The notes: a model not told the origin generated them from the letters alone. DNA of 64,000 nucleotides from CAXBNB01 sp965267535 (GCA_965267535.1 OZ254082.1:1550001-1614000); one strand, 5' to 3'. Counted from the first letter of the stretch, positions 1 through 9,446 are shown. Program-made: numbers and translations.

Positions 1-654
1 TATACCGCTATGAGTACCAAAAAAGGTGAAAAATACACCTTTAAGATGGAGGACGGCACTATAGTAAAACTCAATGCCGGGAGCACAATCAAGTATCCGG
101 CATTATTCTCAAAGACCGAAGAGCGAATAGTTTACCTGGAGGGTGAGGCATTTTTCGATGTTGCCACAGACAAAAAGAGACCCTTTATAGTAAAGTCCAG
201 TCTGGTATCTACGCGCGTTACAGGCACAAAATTCAACGTGAAAAATGATTTTGAAGACGGTACAGAGCTGGTAGCACTTCTGGAAGGAGAGGTGGTGCTG
301 ACACTGGCCGGATCCAACGAATCTTTGGTGCTAAAACCCATGCAAATGGCCTTGTGTTCGGATCAGGGAATGGCCAGAGCAGACTTCATACCGGAGGACT
401 TGATCGGATGGACAGAGAAAAAACTGGTCTTCAAAAATGCTTCTTCCGATCAGGTAAAAAAGAAACTCGAGCTGTGGTATGGTGTGGATATCGTCATGGA
501 GACTGATAAAATGTTTGAAAATACATATACGGGAGTTTTTCACGACGAGCCTCTGGAAAATGTATTACTGGGTATTAGCTATACCGTAGGGCAAAGTTTT
601 ACCTACCACATCAGCGGTAGCCAGGTGACTATAGAAAAGAACCATCAGGAATAA
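1..654 (+). CDS. FecR family anti-sigma factor, C-terminal part (5' end outside window)
   Basis: This is the periplasmic part of a FecR-type anti-sigma regulator. Such proteins receive a signal from the STN domain of a SusC/FecA-like receptor and control an ECF sigma factor across the inner membrane. The visible 217 residues contain the FecR core (DGTIVKLNAGSTIKYP, then GEAFFDV, then TRVTGTKFNV) and the C-terminal DUF4974-like region, which begins near LVFKNASSDQVKKKLELWY and includes DEPLENVL. The frame stays open to base 1, so the ATG at 10 is probably internal: the N-terminal helices and transmembrane segment seen in the two other FecR genes of this window are missing here and should lie upstream, with a sigma gene. 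It precedes susC by 175 nt, which hold a micro-ORF and stem-loop. Confidence 0.93.
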   Translation, partial: YTAMSTKKGEKYTFKMEDGTIVKLNAGSTIKYPALFSKTEERIVYLEGEAFFDVATDKKRPFIVKSSLVSTRVTGTKFNVKNDFEDGTELVALLEGEVVLTLAGSNESLVLKPMQMALCSDQGMARADFIPEDLIGWTEKKLVFKNASSDQVKKKLELWYGVDIVMETDKMFENTYTGVFHDEPLENVLLGISYTVGQSFTYHISGSQVTIEKNHQE

Positions 655-689
655 GTATGAGCCATTTATAACCAAAAAAACTTAATGCT

Positions 690-744
690 ATGAAACACAA
701 TACCAGTTAAAAAAACAGAAGCCGGCAGTATCAGCTGCCAGCTT
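690..744 (+). promoter_or_regulatory. fecR-susC leader: micro-ORF plus stem-loop (copy 1)
   Basis: A micro-ORF of six codons (690-710, MKHNTS) ends 8 nt before a stem-loop with arms at 719-728 and 735-744 (10 bp, one A:C mismatch, 6-nt loop). The susC start is 85 nt further on. No U-tract follows directly, so it is not a textbook terminator. The same order is present at the other two fecR-susC junctions (11179-11237 and 35343-35398). The stretch AATACCAGYTAAAAAAA around the micro-ORF stop is shared with the copy at 35343. A role in attenuation or RNA processing is inferred. Confidence 0.5.
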
Positions 745-829
745 CATAGAAGGTTTCATTGTTGATGTGTCGAGTAAAAACAATGAAATCATTTTAGTAA
801 ATGAATTAGAACTAAAACGCATGTAAAAT

Positions 830-3800
830 ATGAAGTTTAAACTATTACAACAAATTATACGAATGTCAAAGTATTTACTGTATGGGATGTTTTTACAAAC
901 ATTTATTATCACAATGCTTTGGGCTAAGGAATCTAATGCGCAGAAGGAGAGCATCCATGATATAAGGCTTACAATACAGTGGGAAAACATTCCGTTTTTA
1001 GAAGCAATATCTGAAATAGAGGATAAAACTAGTTTCAGGTTTACATTTAACACAGGAGAAATTGACCCCAATAAGAAAGTGAAACTCAGAGCCGAAGAGC
1101 AGTCTTTAGCTCAGGTGTTGTTGTTGCTTTCCAAAAAATCCAAACTGAAATTTCAGCGAGTGAATGAAAACATTCACGTAAGCAAGAGAACCGGATTGGA
1201 AAAGGCCGTATCAGAAAACCTGTTTAAGGATATACAGGTTTCGGGTAAGGTACTGGACGAAAGCGGTGAAGGACTACCCGGAGTATCGGTGGTAGTAAAA
1301 GGCACTACCGTGGGAACTACAACCGATCTGGGAGGAGAGTACAAAATCAACGTGCCCGACGGTGCAGTGCTTTCATTTTCATTTGTGGGATACATCACTC
1401 AGGAAGTAAGTGTAGGCAGCCAGTCTGTGATAGACGTATCGCTGGAGCCGGATGTAGAGCAGTTGGATGAGATCGTAGTGGTAGGTTTTGGTACGCAGAA
1501 AAAAGAGGCAGTAGTGGGTGCGATGAGTTCAGTAAAGCCCGCAGAGCTAAAAATACCATCGAGCAATCTGACTACAGCATTGGCTGGCCGGGTAGCGGGA
1601 GTGGTGTCTTACCAGACCAGCGGAGAGCCGGGAGCAGACAATGCACAGTTTTTTGTGCGGGGAGTAGCCTCGTTCAACGGACAAAACGGCCCTCTCATAT
1701 TGATAGACGGAGTGGAGCTGACAGCCAACGACCTGGCGCGCTTACAGCCCGACGATATCGAGAGTTTTTCTGTATTGAAAGACCCCACTACCACGGCTAT
1801 CTATGGAGCTCGCGGAGCAAACGGAATCATTTTGGTAACGACCAAGTCAGGATCAGACGGCCCTGCAGTGGTCAATATCAGAATGGAATCGTCTATAAGT
1901 GAGCCAGTGTCGCTCATCGATATGGCCGACCCCATTACACACATGCGCCTGCAAAACGAGTCGGATCGTACCCGTGGCGAAATAGCTACTTTTCCCGAAG
2001 AGCAGATAGCCGGTACTATCCGGGGAGGCAACCCCAACATATACCCGACTACTGATTGGTATCAGACACTCTTTAAAGAAAGAGCCAACACCACCCGGTT
2101 GAATGTAAATGTAAGAGGTGGAGGGAAAAAAGTAAGGTACTATGTGGCAGGATCTTTCAATAAGGACAATGGCCTTCTGAAAGTAGACAATACCAATAAC
2201 TTCACCAACGGGATCAACCTCAGAAGGTATTTGCTCAGGTCAAACATAAATGTAGACCTGCATAAAAATACTGAAATGATAGTGAGATTGCATTCTACTA
2301 TCGATGATTACAGAGGCCCCTTGCAGGGAGGAAACGCCATTTACAATACCGCCGTGCGTACGAGCCCCGTGCGATTTCCGGCAGTATATCAGCCCGATCC
2401 TTCGCTCGATGGAGTACCACACATTCTTTTTGGAAACGGCCTGCCACCCAGAGGAGTATTAGGTACGGTGATCAACGACGAAAGCCCACGGCCAGTCTGG
2501 TTCAACCCCTATGCAGAGCTGCAAAGAGGATACAGAGACACCCGCAGGCAGTTGTCTTTGGTGCAGCTGGAGTTTAAGCAGGATCTGGGAAGTATCCTTC
2601 CGGGCTTGTCTGCCCGTTTTTTGGGCAATGCCAATAGTACCTCATATTTTGAAAACAGGAGAGCTTATCAGCCCTATTTTTATAGGTTGCTTGAGTTTGA
2701 TCCTTTTACTGAAGACTACTCTTTGGTGCGTACTTCTACTTCCGGCAATGAGTCGTTGCGACTACTTGGCGGAGAGCGCATAAACAACTCTGTGCTCTAC
2801 ATGGAAGCGGCGATGAACTACGCGCAAACTTTTTCTGAAAAACACAACGTGAGTGGTTTGTTAGTATTTACCGCCAGAGAATTTTTAGATGGCAATGCAG
2901 CCAATGTGCAGCTGTCTCTGCCAAGTAGAAATTTAACTCTGGCCGGTAGATACAACTACGACTATGACAATAGATATTTTGCCGAATTCAACTTCGGGTA
3001 CAATGGGTCGGAGCGCTTTGCTAAAAACAACCGGCTAGGATTCTTCCCTTCTTTTGGTTTTGGGTGGAATATTTCAAACGAGCGGTTTTTTAACTCAAGT
3101 ATGATCAGCCGGCTAAAGCTGCGCGCTTCGATGGGCTGGGTTGGAAACGACAAAATCGGGAATACCAGAGAGGATAGGTTCTTTTACCTATCGGAGGTCA
3201 ACCTTCGGGATAACAGCAGGGGGACAATTTTTGGTGAGCGATTTAACGAATCAGTGCCCGGTGTAAGTATTAGAAGGTATGCAAACCCCGCCGTAACCTG
3301 GGAAGTAGCCCGAAAAATGAACCTCGGAGTGGAATTGAACCTGCTAAACGACGCAGTGCAATTCAGAGTGGATGCCTTCAAAGAACACAGATCCAGTATT
3401 CTCCAAACCCGTCAAGACATTCCTTCTACGCTGGGGCTGCAGGCTTCTCTTCAGACCAACGTAGGCGAAGTGAAATCAGAAGGAGTTGATGCATCATTAG
3501 ACATTAATCATTATTTCAACAACGAATTCTGGATTACCAGTAGGTCTACCTTCACGTATTCCGACAATGAATTTTATGTTTTTGAAGAGCCCAATTATGC
3601 AGCTCTAGGTGCGCCATGGCGCTCCAGCATAGGCAAAAATGTGAGTGTTGTTCATGGTTATATCGCTGAAAGACTCTTTGTAGATGACGAGGAGGCTATT
3701 AACTCGCCCAGGCAATTTGGAGTGCCGGGAGTCAACTATGGCGGTGGCGATATCAAATACAAAGATTTGAACAACGACGGGGTAATAAACGACCTGGATC

Positions 3801-4378
3801 AAACAGCCATAGGCTACCCCAGTGGTAGCGGAGGGCGTCCCACTGTGCCTAAAATTACGTATGGCTTTGGATTTTCTATGGGATATAAAAAGTTTGACTT
3901 CAACATATTCTTCCAGGGACTAGCCAAGACCTCATTCTTCATCGATCCTGCAGTAGTGGGGCCGTTTATCAATTCGGTACAAGACGGATCCATCAATGCG
4001 CTAGGAGAAGGAAATGGTGTTTTGAGCGAAAACGGTTTGTTGCAGGCTTTTGCCGACGACCATTGGTCGGAGGAAAACAGAGACGTGTTTGCGCAATGGC
4101 CCAGACTGTCGTCTACCATTATCCAAAACAATATACAAACCAGCACCTGGTGGATGCGTGACAATTCATTTTTGAGGTTAAAGCAGATAGAAGTAGGCCA
4201 TACTTTCATCGATGGCAAGGAAAACAAACTGGGCATAACCAAGCTTAGGGCATATGCCTCGGGAACCAATCTGGCGGTTTGGAGCAAGTTCAAATTATGG
4301 GATCCTGAGTTAGGCGCCAATGGGTTGAATTATCCGTTGCAGCGCGTGTTTAACCTGGGTGTACAGATCGGATTTTAA
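830..4378 (+). CDS. SusC/RagA family TonB-linked outer-membrane transporter with STN domain
   Basis: This is an outer-membrane TonB-dependent transporter that works with the adjacent SusD lipoprotein to import an oligomeric ligand. In order it has a signal peptide (about residues 1-38), an STN signalling domain (about 44-118), a carboxypeptidase-regulatory-like domain (about 135-207), a TonB-box-like segment (LDEIVVVGFGTQKKE, about 212-226), a plug domain containing PLILIDGVEL and YGARGANGIILVTTKSG, and a long beta-barrel ending in F. At 1182 aa it is full length. The STN domain together with the upstream FecR implies ligand-induced transcription. It is strongly similar throughout to the SusC at 11333, so the two are paralogues. 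The substrate cannot be read from the sequence. Confidence 0.97.
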   Translation: MKFKLLQQIIRMSKYLLYGMFLQTFIITMLWAKESNAQKESIHDIRLTIQWENIPFLEAISEIEDKTSFRFTFNTGEIDPNKKVKLRAEEQSLAQVLLLLSKKSKLKFQRVNENIHVSKRTGLEKAVSENLFKDIQVSGKVLDESGEGLPGVSVVVKGTTVGTTTDLGGEYKINVPDGAVLSFSFVGYITQEVSVGSQSVIDVSLEPDVEQLDEIVVVGFGTQKKEAVVGAMSSVKPAELKIPSSNLTTALAGRVAGVVSYQTSGEPGADNAQFFVRGVASFNGQNGPLILIDGVELTANDLARLQPDDIESFSVLKDPTTTAIYGARGANGIILVTTKSGSDGPAVVNIRMESSISEPVSLIDMADPITHMRLQNESDRTRGEIATFPEEQIAGTIRGGNPNIYPTTDWYQTLFKERANTTRLNVNVRGGGKKVRYYVAGSFNKDNGLLKVDNTNNFTNGINLRRYLLRSNINVDLHKNTEMIVRLHSTIDDYRGPLQGGNAIYNTAVRTSPVRFPAVYQPDPSLDGVPHILFGNGLPPRGVLGTVINDESPRPVWFNPYAELQRGYRDTRRQLSLVQLEFKQDLGSILPGLSARFLGNANSTSYFENRRAYQPYFYRLLEFDPFTEDYSLVRTSTSGNESLRLLGGERINNSVLYMEAAMNYAQTFSEKHNVSGLLVFTAREFLDGNAANVQLSLPSRNLTLAGRYNYDYDNRYFAEFNFGYNGSERFAKNNRLGFFPSFGFGWNISNERFFNSSMISRLKLRASMGWVGNDKIGNTREDRFFYLSEVNLRDNSRGTIFGERFNESVPGVSIRRYANPAVTWEVARKMNLGVELNLLNDAVQFRVDAFKEHRSSILQTRQDIPSTLGLQASLQTNVGEVKSEGVDASLDINHYFNNEFWITSRSTFTYSDNEFYVFEEPNYAALGAPWRSSIGKNVSVVHGYIAERLFVDDEEAINSPRQFGVPGVNYGGGDIKYKDLNNDGVINDLDQTAIGYPSGSGGRPTVPKITYGFGFSMGYKKFDFNIFFQGLAKTSFFIDPAVVGPFINSVQDGSINALGEGNGVLSENGLLQAFADDHWSEENRDVFAQWPRLSSTIIQNNIQTSTWWMRDNSFLRLKQIEVGHTFIDGKENKLGITKLRAYASGTNLAVWSKFKLWDPELGANGLNYPLQRVFNLGVQIGF

Positions 4379-4391
4379 ATAGAAAGTAACT

Positions 4392-6296
4392 ATGAAAAAG
4401 ATTTTGATAAAACTGGGACTGCTTAGTGTATTGGTATTTACCATGCCGTCATGCAACAAGTTTTTGGATGTGGTCCCTGACAATATAGCGGTAATAGAAG
4501 AAGCATTTGATACGAGAGATTCAGCCTATAGTTTTTTGGCTACCTTATACGGATACATACCCAATCATAGCAATTTGTTTAGCAATCCGGCCCTCACAGG
4601 CGGAGATGAAATCAATGTAAACCTGAGAGTAAGCGACAACTGGCCGGGGAGACTTTTGGGCATAGGAGGGCAAAATACCAATAACCCTCTGTTTTCCCGC
4701 TGGGGAAACAATGGCTCTGTGTCCAACCTCTTTATAGCCTTGCGCGATTGCAACATCTTTTTAGAAAACCTCGATCGGCCGTTCGATCTGCAGGAATTCG
4801 AAAGAGTAAGATGGGAGGCAGAAGCCAAATTTTTAAAAGCCTACTTTCATTTCTACCTGATGCGTATGTATGGACCTATACCGATTATGCGAGAAAATGT
4901 AGATGTAGGAGCGAGTGTAGAAGCCGTACGGGTAAAAAGAGACCCTGTTGATGATGTGGCAGATTATATAGTTGAATTGTTGGACGAGGCAATAGAAGAA
5001 TTGCCAGTTAGCATACAAATTACCTCCGAATTTGGGCGTGTATCTAAAGCGGTAGCTGCGGCCATAAAAGCCAAAACGCTGATTACAGTAGCCAGCCCAC
5101 TCTTCAATGGCAATACCGACTATTCCAATTTGAAAGGGCCCGATGGAGAGCAGTTAATTAGCCAGACAGTAGATCCTGCCAAATGGGAAAAGGCTGCAGC
5201 GGCATGTCTGCAGGCCATAGAGTTGGCTCACGAAGCAGGCCATGCGTTGTATGAGTTCGATGAGGCTGCAGACGATTGGTCTGACTCCACCATTACCAAA
5301 TTGTCTATACGGGGAAGTGTTACCGAACCGTGGAACAAAGAACTCATTTGGGGATCATCGCAGTTTAGGATTAGTTTCCTGCAAAACCAGATCCAACCCA
5401 GAATAGTACCCGGACTGAATAGTGTTTCTGCTGAAAGCGTGGTGCAGTATTATGCTGCAGACTTTGATATGGCAGAAATGTTTTACTCAGAAAACGGCGT
5501 GCCTATAGATGAAGATCCGAGCTATGATTACGAAAATCGCTATCAGGTAGCGCAGGCCGATGCAGCCCATAAGTATTACATACCTGAAGGGTGGGAAACC
5601 GCAAAGCTCAACATGAACAGAGAGCCGCGTTTTCATGCTTCTCTCAATTTCGATGGAGGCATCATGGCAGGAAATGGTGTAGCCAGCGATAAAGAGTTTT
5701 ATGCCCTGTCGGCAAAAAGAGGCGATTGGGGAGGCGTGAAAGTAGGAGAGAGGTACTCGCAAACGGGGTATTGGCCTAAAAAATTGATTTACTATACCAA
5801 TACCCAAAACGCCGGTGGAGGAGGTTACAGTAGAACAGACTATCCTTTTCCGGTAGTGAGGCTTGCCGATTTGTACCTACTCTACGCCGAAGCACTGAAT
5901 GAGTCGGTAGGGCCGGCTGATGCTTACGAATGGATCGATAAAGTGCGCACCAGAGCAGGGCTAAACGGTGTAGTAGCGTCGTGGAGTGCCCACTCCAAAA
6001 CACCCGAAAAACCCACCACGCGGGAAGGTCTTCGGTCTATAATCCAGCAAGAGAGAATGATTGAGCTGGTTTTCGAAGGTCATCGATTTTGGGACTTGAG
6101 AAGGTGGAAGCGTGCCGTGCAGGTAATGAACAGAGACAAGCGCGGCTGGAATATATTCGGAACGAATACCACGGACTACTACAATGTAGTAGTAGATGGC
6201 GCCTACAAGTTTACCTTCAAAGACTATTTGTGGCCTATTGCGCAGTTTGACGTAGTTCGAAATTCGAACCTGGTACAAAACCCGGGATGGCAGTAA
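4392..6296 (+). CDS. SusD/RagB family nutrient-binding outer-membrane lipoprotein
   Basis: This is the SusD-type surface lid that binds ligand over the SusC pore. It has a lipoprotein signal with the acylated Cys at about residue 21 (TMPSC), the usual FLDVVPDN motif right after it, and an alpha-helical TPR-like body. The C-terminal RagB/SusD region includes RLADLYLLYAEALNE, followed by RMIELVFEGHRFWDLRRWKR, and the protein ends in LVQNPGWQ. Its 634 aa is within the long range for the family. It starts 13 nt after susC and is clearly in the same operon. Its closest relative in the window is the SusD at 14816. Confidence 0.96.
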   Translation: MKKILIKLGLLSVLVFTMPSCNKFLDVVPDNIAVIEEAFDTRDSAYSFLATLYGYIPNHSNLFSNPALTGGDEINVNLRVSDNWPGRLLGIGGQNTNNPLFSRWGNNGSVSNLFIALRDCNIFLENLDRPFDLQEFERVRWEAEAKFLKAYFHFYLMRMYGPIPIMRENVDVGASVEAVRVKRDPVDDVADYIVELLDEAIEELPVSIQITSEFGRVSKAVAAAIKAKTLITVASPLFNGNTDYSNLKGPDGEQLISQTVDPAKWEKAAAACLQAIELAHEAGHALYEFDEAADDWSDSTITKLSIRGSVTEPWNKELIWGSSQFRISFLQNQIQPRIVPGLNSVSAESVVQYYAADFDMAEMFYSENGVPIDEDPSYDYENRYQVAQADAAHKYYIPEGWETAKLNMNREPRFHASLNFDGGIMAGNGVASDKEFYALSAKRGDWGGVKVGERYSQTGYWPKKLIYYTNTQNAGGGGYSRTDYPFPVVRLADLYLLYAEALNESVGPADAYEWIDKVRTRAGLNGVVASWSAHSKTPEKPTTREGLRSIIQQERMIELVFEGHRFWDLRRWKRAVQVMNRDKRGWNIFGTNTTDYYNVVVDGAYKFTFKDYLWPIAQFDVVRNSNLVQNPGWQ

Positions 6297-6328
6297 TGTT
6301 TAACTGACCACTAAAAAACAATATAGCA

Positions 6329-7579
6329 ATGAAAAAAATATCGATATACTTATTAGTTGCATTTACGGTGCTTTTTATCTCCTGTCAGGAGGATGAAAAA
6401 GCACCGCTCACAGCAGATGGCACTCTGCCCAATGTGGTGACAGAGGTGACTTCAGAGAGCCTTCCGGGAGGAGCTAAAATAACCTACAAGCTACCGGAGG
6501 ATAAGGATTTTATGATGGTAGAGGCTTCATACAAAAGGAATGGGGTAATTACTACCTCTAAATCTTCAGTATTTAAAAATTTTGTCATCATAGAAGGCTT
6601 AAGGTCGCAGGATCCTTTGGAGGTAGAGCTTGTATCTGTCGATAGAAGCAATAACAGGTCGAAAGCCGTGTCGGTTACAATCACTCCGGGAGAAGCTCCC
6701 ATAGATAAGCTCTTCAAAACATTTACTATGTCAGGAGATTTTGGTGGCCCTAAGGTAGGGTTTGATAATGAACATGACATCAGAGCTGAGATTCTACTCT
6801 ACTCATACGACGATCAGGGAAGAGCTGTCTATAGCCAATCCATTTTCATCGACGACAACAGTAAAATGTCTCATGTTTTCAGAGGATTTGAAGAGGGAGA
6901 AAAAACATTTGGAGTAGTGGCTCAGGATCGCTGGAACAACAATACCGACACCCTGGTGCAACAGGTGACAGTGCTCAAAGAAGTACTTCTGGACAAAAGT
7001 AAGTTTAAGCAGTTGACACAGTTTACCAATGACGGAGAGGTGGCATGGGGCGGTACTATTCCCGGACTATGGGATGGTACCAACCATTCGGTAACCGGCG
7101 GAGGTAGCGGATATCATACTTCTTCCGATGGCATTACTGCAGTGATACCTCCTTACACTGAGGGGCATGTTTTTGCATCTTTTGATATGGGTCAGCTGGC
7201 AAAATTGAGCCGTGTAAAATTTTGGCTGAGGGGTAGCCAGGGTACAGACAACTGCTGTAACACGCCGTATGGCCATGGAGATCCCCGGTATTTTGAAATT
7301 TGGGGTACAGACAAATTGCCCGAAGACGATCCCAAAGGCGAATCGCTGGAAGGGTGGACCAGATTGATTGAGAATGGTGAAGTTATCAAACCGTCAGGGT
7401 TAGCAGTAGGGCAGCATAGCAATGAAGACCTGGCCAAAGCCGCCCGAGGCGAAGATCATGGCTTTGATATCAACTTGCCTCCGGTCAGATACATCCGGTT
7501 TGTAGGGATTGAAAATTGGAGTGGAGATAAATTTTTGCATATGACTGAGATGGAGTTTTACGGTGAAATCAGAGAGTGA
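6329..7579 (+). CDS. DUF4959/DUF5126/DUF5000-type surface lipoprotein (putative glycan binding)
   Basis: This is an exported lipoprotein with lipobox Cys at about residue 19 (LFISCQED). The N-terminal part (DGTLPNVVTEV, then GGAKITYKLPEDKDFMMVEA) fits DUF4959. A middle Ig-like segment fits DUF5126. The C-terminal third looks like a galactose-binding or discoidin-like DUF5000 fold (FDMGQLAKLSRVKFWLRG and RYFEIWGTDKLPEDD, ending VRYIRFVGIENWSGD). Proteins of this design commonly sit third in SusC/SusD operons and are thought to be surface binding proteins; the ligand is unknown. It has a paralogue at 16731. The name rests on pattern recognition, not on a profile search. Confidence 0.82.
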   Translation: MKKISIYLLVAFTVLFISCQEDEKAPLTADGTLPNVVTEVTSESLPGGAKITYKLPEDKDFMMVEASYKRNGVITTSKSSVFKNFVIIEGLRSQDPLEVELVSVDRSNNRSKAVSVTITPGEAPIDKLFKTFTMSGDFGGPKVGFDNEHDIRAEILLYSYDDQGRAVYSQSIFIDDNSKMSHVFRGFEEGEKTFGVVAQDRWNNNTDTLVQQVTVLKEVLLDKSKFKQLTQFTNDGEVAWGGTIPGLWDGTNHSVTGGGSGYHTSSDGITAVIPPYTEGHVFASFDMGQLAKLSRVKFWLRGSQGTDNCCNTPYGHGDPRYFEIWGTDKLPEDDPKGESLEGWTRLIENGEVIKPSGLAVGQHSNEDLAKAARGEDHGFDINLPPVRYIRFVGIENWSGDKFLHMTEMEFYGEIRE

Positions 7580-7643
7580 TATTTATCGCTATCTGAAAGT
7601 AGAAGAATCTTGAGCGCTAATGCACTTATAAAAGAATAATTTT

Positions 7644-9242
7644 ATGAAGAATACGATAAAAAACAGATTAATCGGGGCAGTCCTGCTGATGCTTTCAGCA
7701 ATAGTACTGTCTTGTGGAAGTCAGGAAGATTCCTTTGAGGAATTTGCCGCACTAGGAGAGATAATCGCCGTAGGAAAAGCAGATACGGTGGTTGCCAATT
7801 CGGGGATCGAAAAGATGAGAGTTTGGGTAGCCATTAACGCAGACCCCAAGGTTAAGAAAGGTAAACTAAGATCCGTGAACGGTGAAATAGAACATGACTT
7901 TGACATTGTTAGAAACAAAGACGGACAGGATACTGTGGTTTTTGATATTGACATACCCGAAGGGGAGTATGCCATGTTGTTGGAGCTGTTCAATGCCGAA
8001 GGAAAAGACAAGTCTCTGGCCAGAGAATTTACCGTTAAAATTTTAGGGCCAAATTACATGGGAGCACTTGCCAACCGTACTGCCAGTGTAGCTTTCGATA
8101 CCAGCAACGAAACGGCCGTTATCACATGGGGCAATGTGGAAACACACATGAAAGTGTCTACTTTGACATACGTGACCAACGACGGTAGCGAAAAGCAAAT
8201 AGCAATAGCCAATGATGACACACAAACTGTAATTGATGACTTTAAGGCAGGAGGTACATTTGAAGTGGTATCTACGTACAGTCCACCAAACACCATTGAG
8301 GACTTTGTAGCAACTACCGCCCGGGAAGTTAGTTTTCCTTTGTGCAACAAGGCTGCTGTGTTGACGATTTCAGAGACGGTACTGGATTTTGGTGAGGTAA
8401 ATAACGGAGAAACGGCAGATAAAAGCTTTACAGTACAATCAATGGATTGTCTGGCCAGTGATGTTTCACTCACTTTGGGAGCATCAGATTATTTTTCAAT
8501 CTCTACCAGCATGACAGGACCATTTGAGTCGTCACTGTCTTTAGAAGATGTGAGCACAGAACAAACCATCTATGTAAGGTTTGAGGCAAATTCCGGCAAC
8601 AATGTGAGCTTTTCTACAGATCTAACCTTGTCAGCAGGTAATTTTGAGTCAAGCTACACCGTATCACTCACCGCTACCGAATCAGGCAATCCCATATCCG
8701 GCATTCAGCCTCACCCCGTAGCTTGGAGGAGCTGGGCAGGCGATGTTTTTACCGATGATATTGCCATTACGGCATTTGGCACCAAGGTAGAAAACCTTTG
8801 GGACGATAGTGATTCATGGCCTAGCGTTATTCATTCGGATGCAACGCAGATACCTCAGGGCTTTTTCACTATAGACCTGGGAGCCGATTGGAAGTTGACA
8901 GAAATTAGCTGGAATGGCAGAGCCGATTGCTGTCAGGACAGAAGCCCCAAAAGGTATCAGTATTGGGGGTTGCCTGCTGATGTAGACCCGTCAAGTGCTG
9001 TTACCACTACAGAACTAATCGGCAAACCCGAAAATGTAGAAGCCTGGAGCAAAGAGTCACTGTCAAAAGGGTGGATCCCATTGGGCGATTTCACGCTAGA
9101 TGAAAACACGTCAGATTTAAAAGTAGATAAAATCAATACCCCTTTTGAGGTTCGCTATGTCAGAATGGTAGTGATCGATTCTTTTGGAGGAAACTACTTG
9201 AGCATCGCTACTTTAGATTTTAAAGTCGACTATGGAGATTAG
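7644..9242 (+). CDS. DUF4998-type lipoprotein with inserted Ig-like domain and discoidin-like C terminus
   Basis: This lipoprotein (Cys at about residue 24, VLSCG) is the last gene of the first operon. The N-terminal half (about 35-225) resembles DUF4998: GEIIAVGKADTVVANSG, then NYMGALANR. Residues about 232-335 form an Ig-like module resembling choice-of-anchor D or ASH domains (VLDFGEVNNGETADKSFTV). The rest (about 350-530) is discoidin/DUF5000-like, with a CCQD motif, KRYQYWGLPAD, and VRYVRMVVIDSFGG. The paralogue at 17935 has the same N terminus but lacks the middle module and ends in a different F5/8 type C domain. A role in surface binding is inferred. A clear terminator follows the stop. 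Confidence 0.78.
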   Translation: MKNTIKNRLIGAVLLMLSAIVLSCGSQEDSFEEFAALGEIIAVGKADTVVANSGIEKMRVWVAINADPKVKKGKLRSVNGEIEHDFDIVRNKDGQDTVVFDIDIPEGEYAMLLELFNAEGKDKSLAREFTVKILGPNYMGALANRTASVAFDTSNETAVITWGNVETHMKVSTLTYVTNDGSEKQIAIANDDTQTVIDDFKAGGTFEVVSTYSPPNTIEDFVATTAREVSFPLCNKAAVLTISETVLDFGEVNNGETADKSFTVQSMDCLASDVSLTLGASDYFSISTSMTGPFESSLSLEDVSTEQTIYVRFEANSGNNVSFSTDLTLSAGNFESSYTVSLTATESGNPISGIQPHPVAWRSWAGDVFTDDIAITAFGTKVENLWDDSDSWPSVIHSDATQIPQGFFTIDLGADWKLTEISWNGRADCCQDRSPKRYQYWGLPADVDPSSAVTTTELIGKPENVEAWSKESLSKGWIPLGDFTLDENTSDLKVDKINTPFEVRYVRMVVIDSFGGNYLSIATLDFKVDYGD

Positions 9243-9271
9243 GTGACAGAAGTTTGTCTTTTGCCTACCAT

Positions 9272-9303
9272 AAAGCTGCCTCTAATTCAGGGGCAGCTTT
9301 TTT
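9272..9303 (+). terminator. Rho-independent terminator closing the first SusCD operon
   Basis: AAAGCTGCC (9272-9280) pairs with GGCAGCTTT (9292-9300) over an 11-nt loop and runs into a T-tract. It lies 29 nt after the stop of the DUF4998-type gene. Confidence 0.88.
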
Positions 9304-9331
9304 GCTTTCTGCATTTAGTCATGTATAATTG
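9301..9331 (+). promoter_or_regulatory. Bacteroidota-type promoter for the ECF sigma gene
   Basis: A -33 element TTTG (9301-9304) and a -7 element TATAATTG (9324-9331, against TAnnTTTG) are separated by exactly 19 nt, the spacing known for the primary sigma factor of Bacteroidota. The -33 element lies in the T-tract of the preceding terminator. Initiation would be near 9338, giving a leader of about 110 nt before the TTG start at 9447. Confidence 0.5.
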
Positions 9332-9446
9332 CGAAATTGTTCATTCGATTCTGTATCAATTTAGTTGATTTTGGAATGTAACAATTCCCCCATTTGATTG
9401 ATGATGCAGCGAGTTTTTGTTGTGATGAATTAACATACACCTTCAG

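Noticed and set aside
3814..4320. 168-codon open frame antisense to the end of susC
   Set aside because: It lies wholly within a strongly supported coding region and has no recognisable pattern; long antisense frames are common in these GC-balanced genes.
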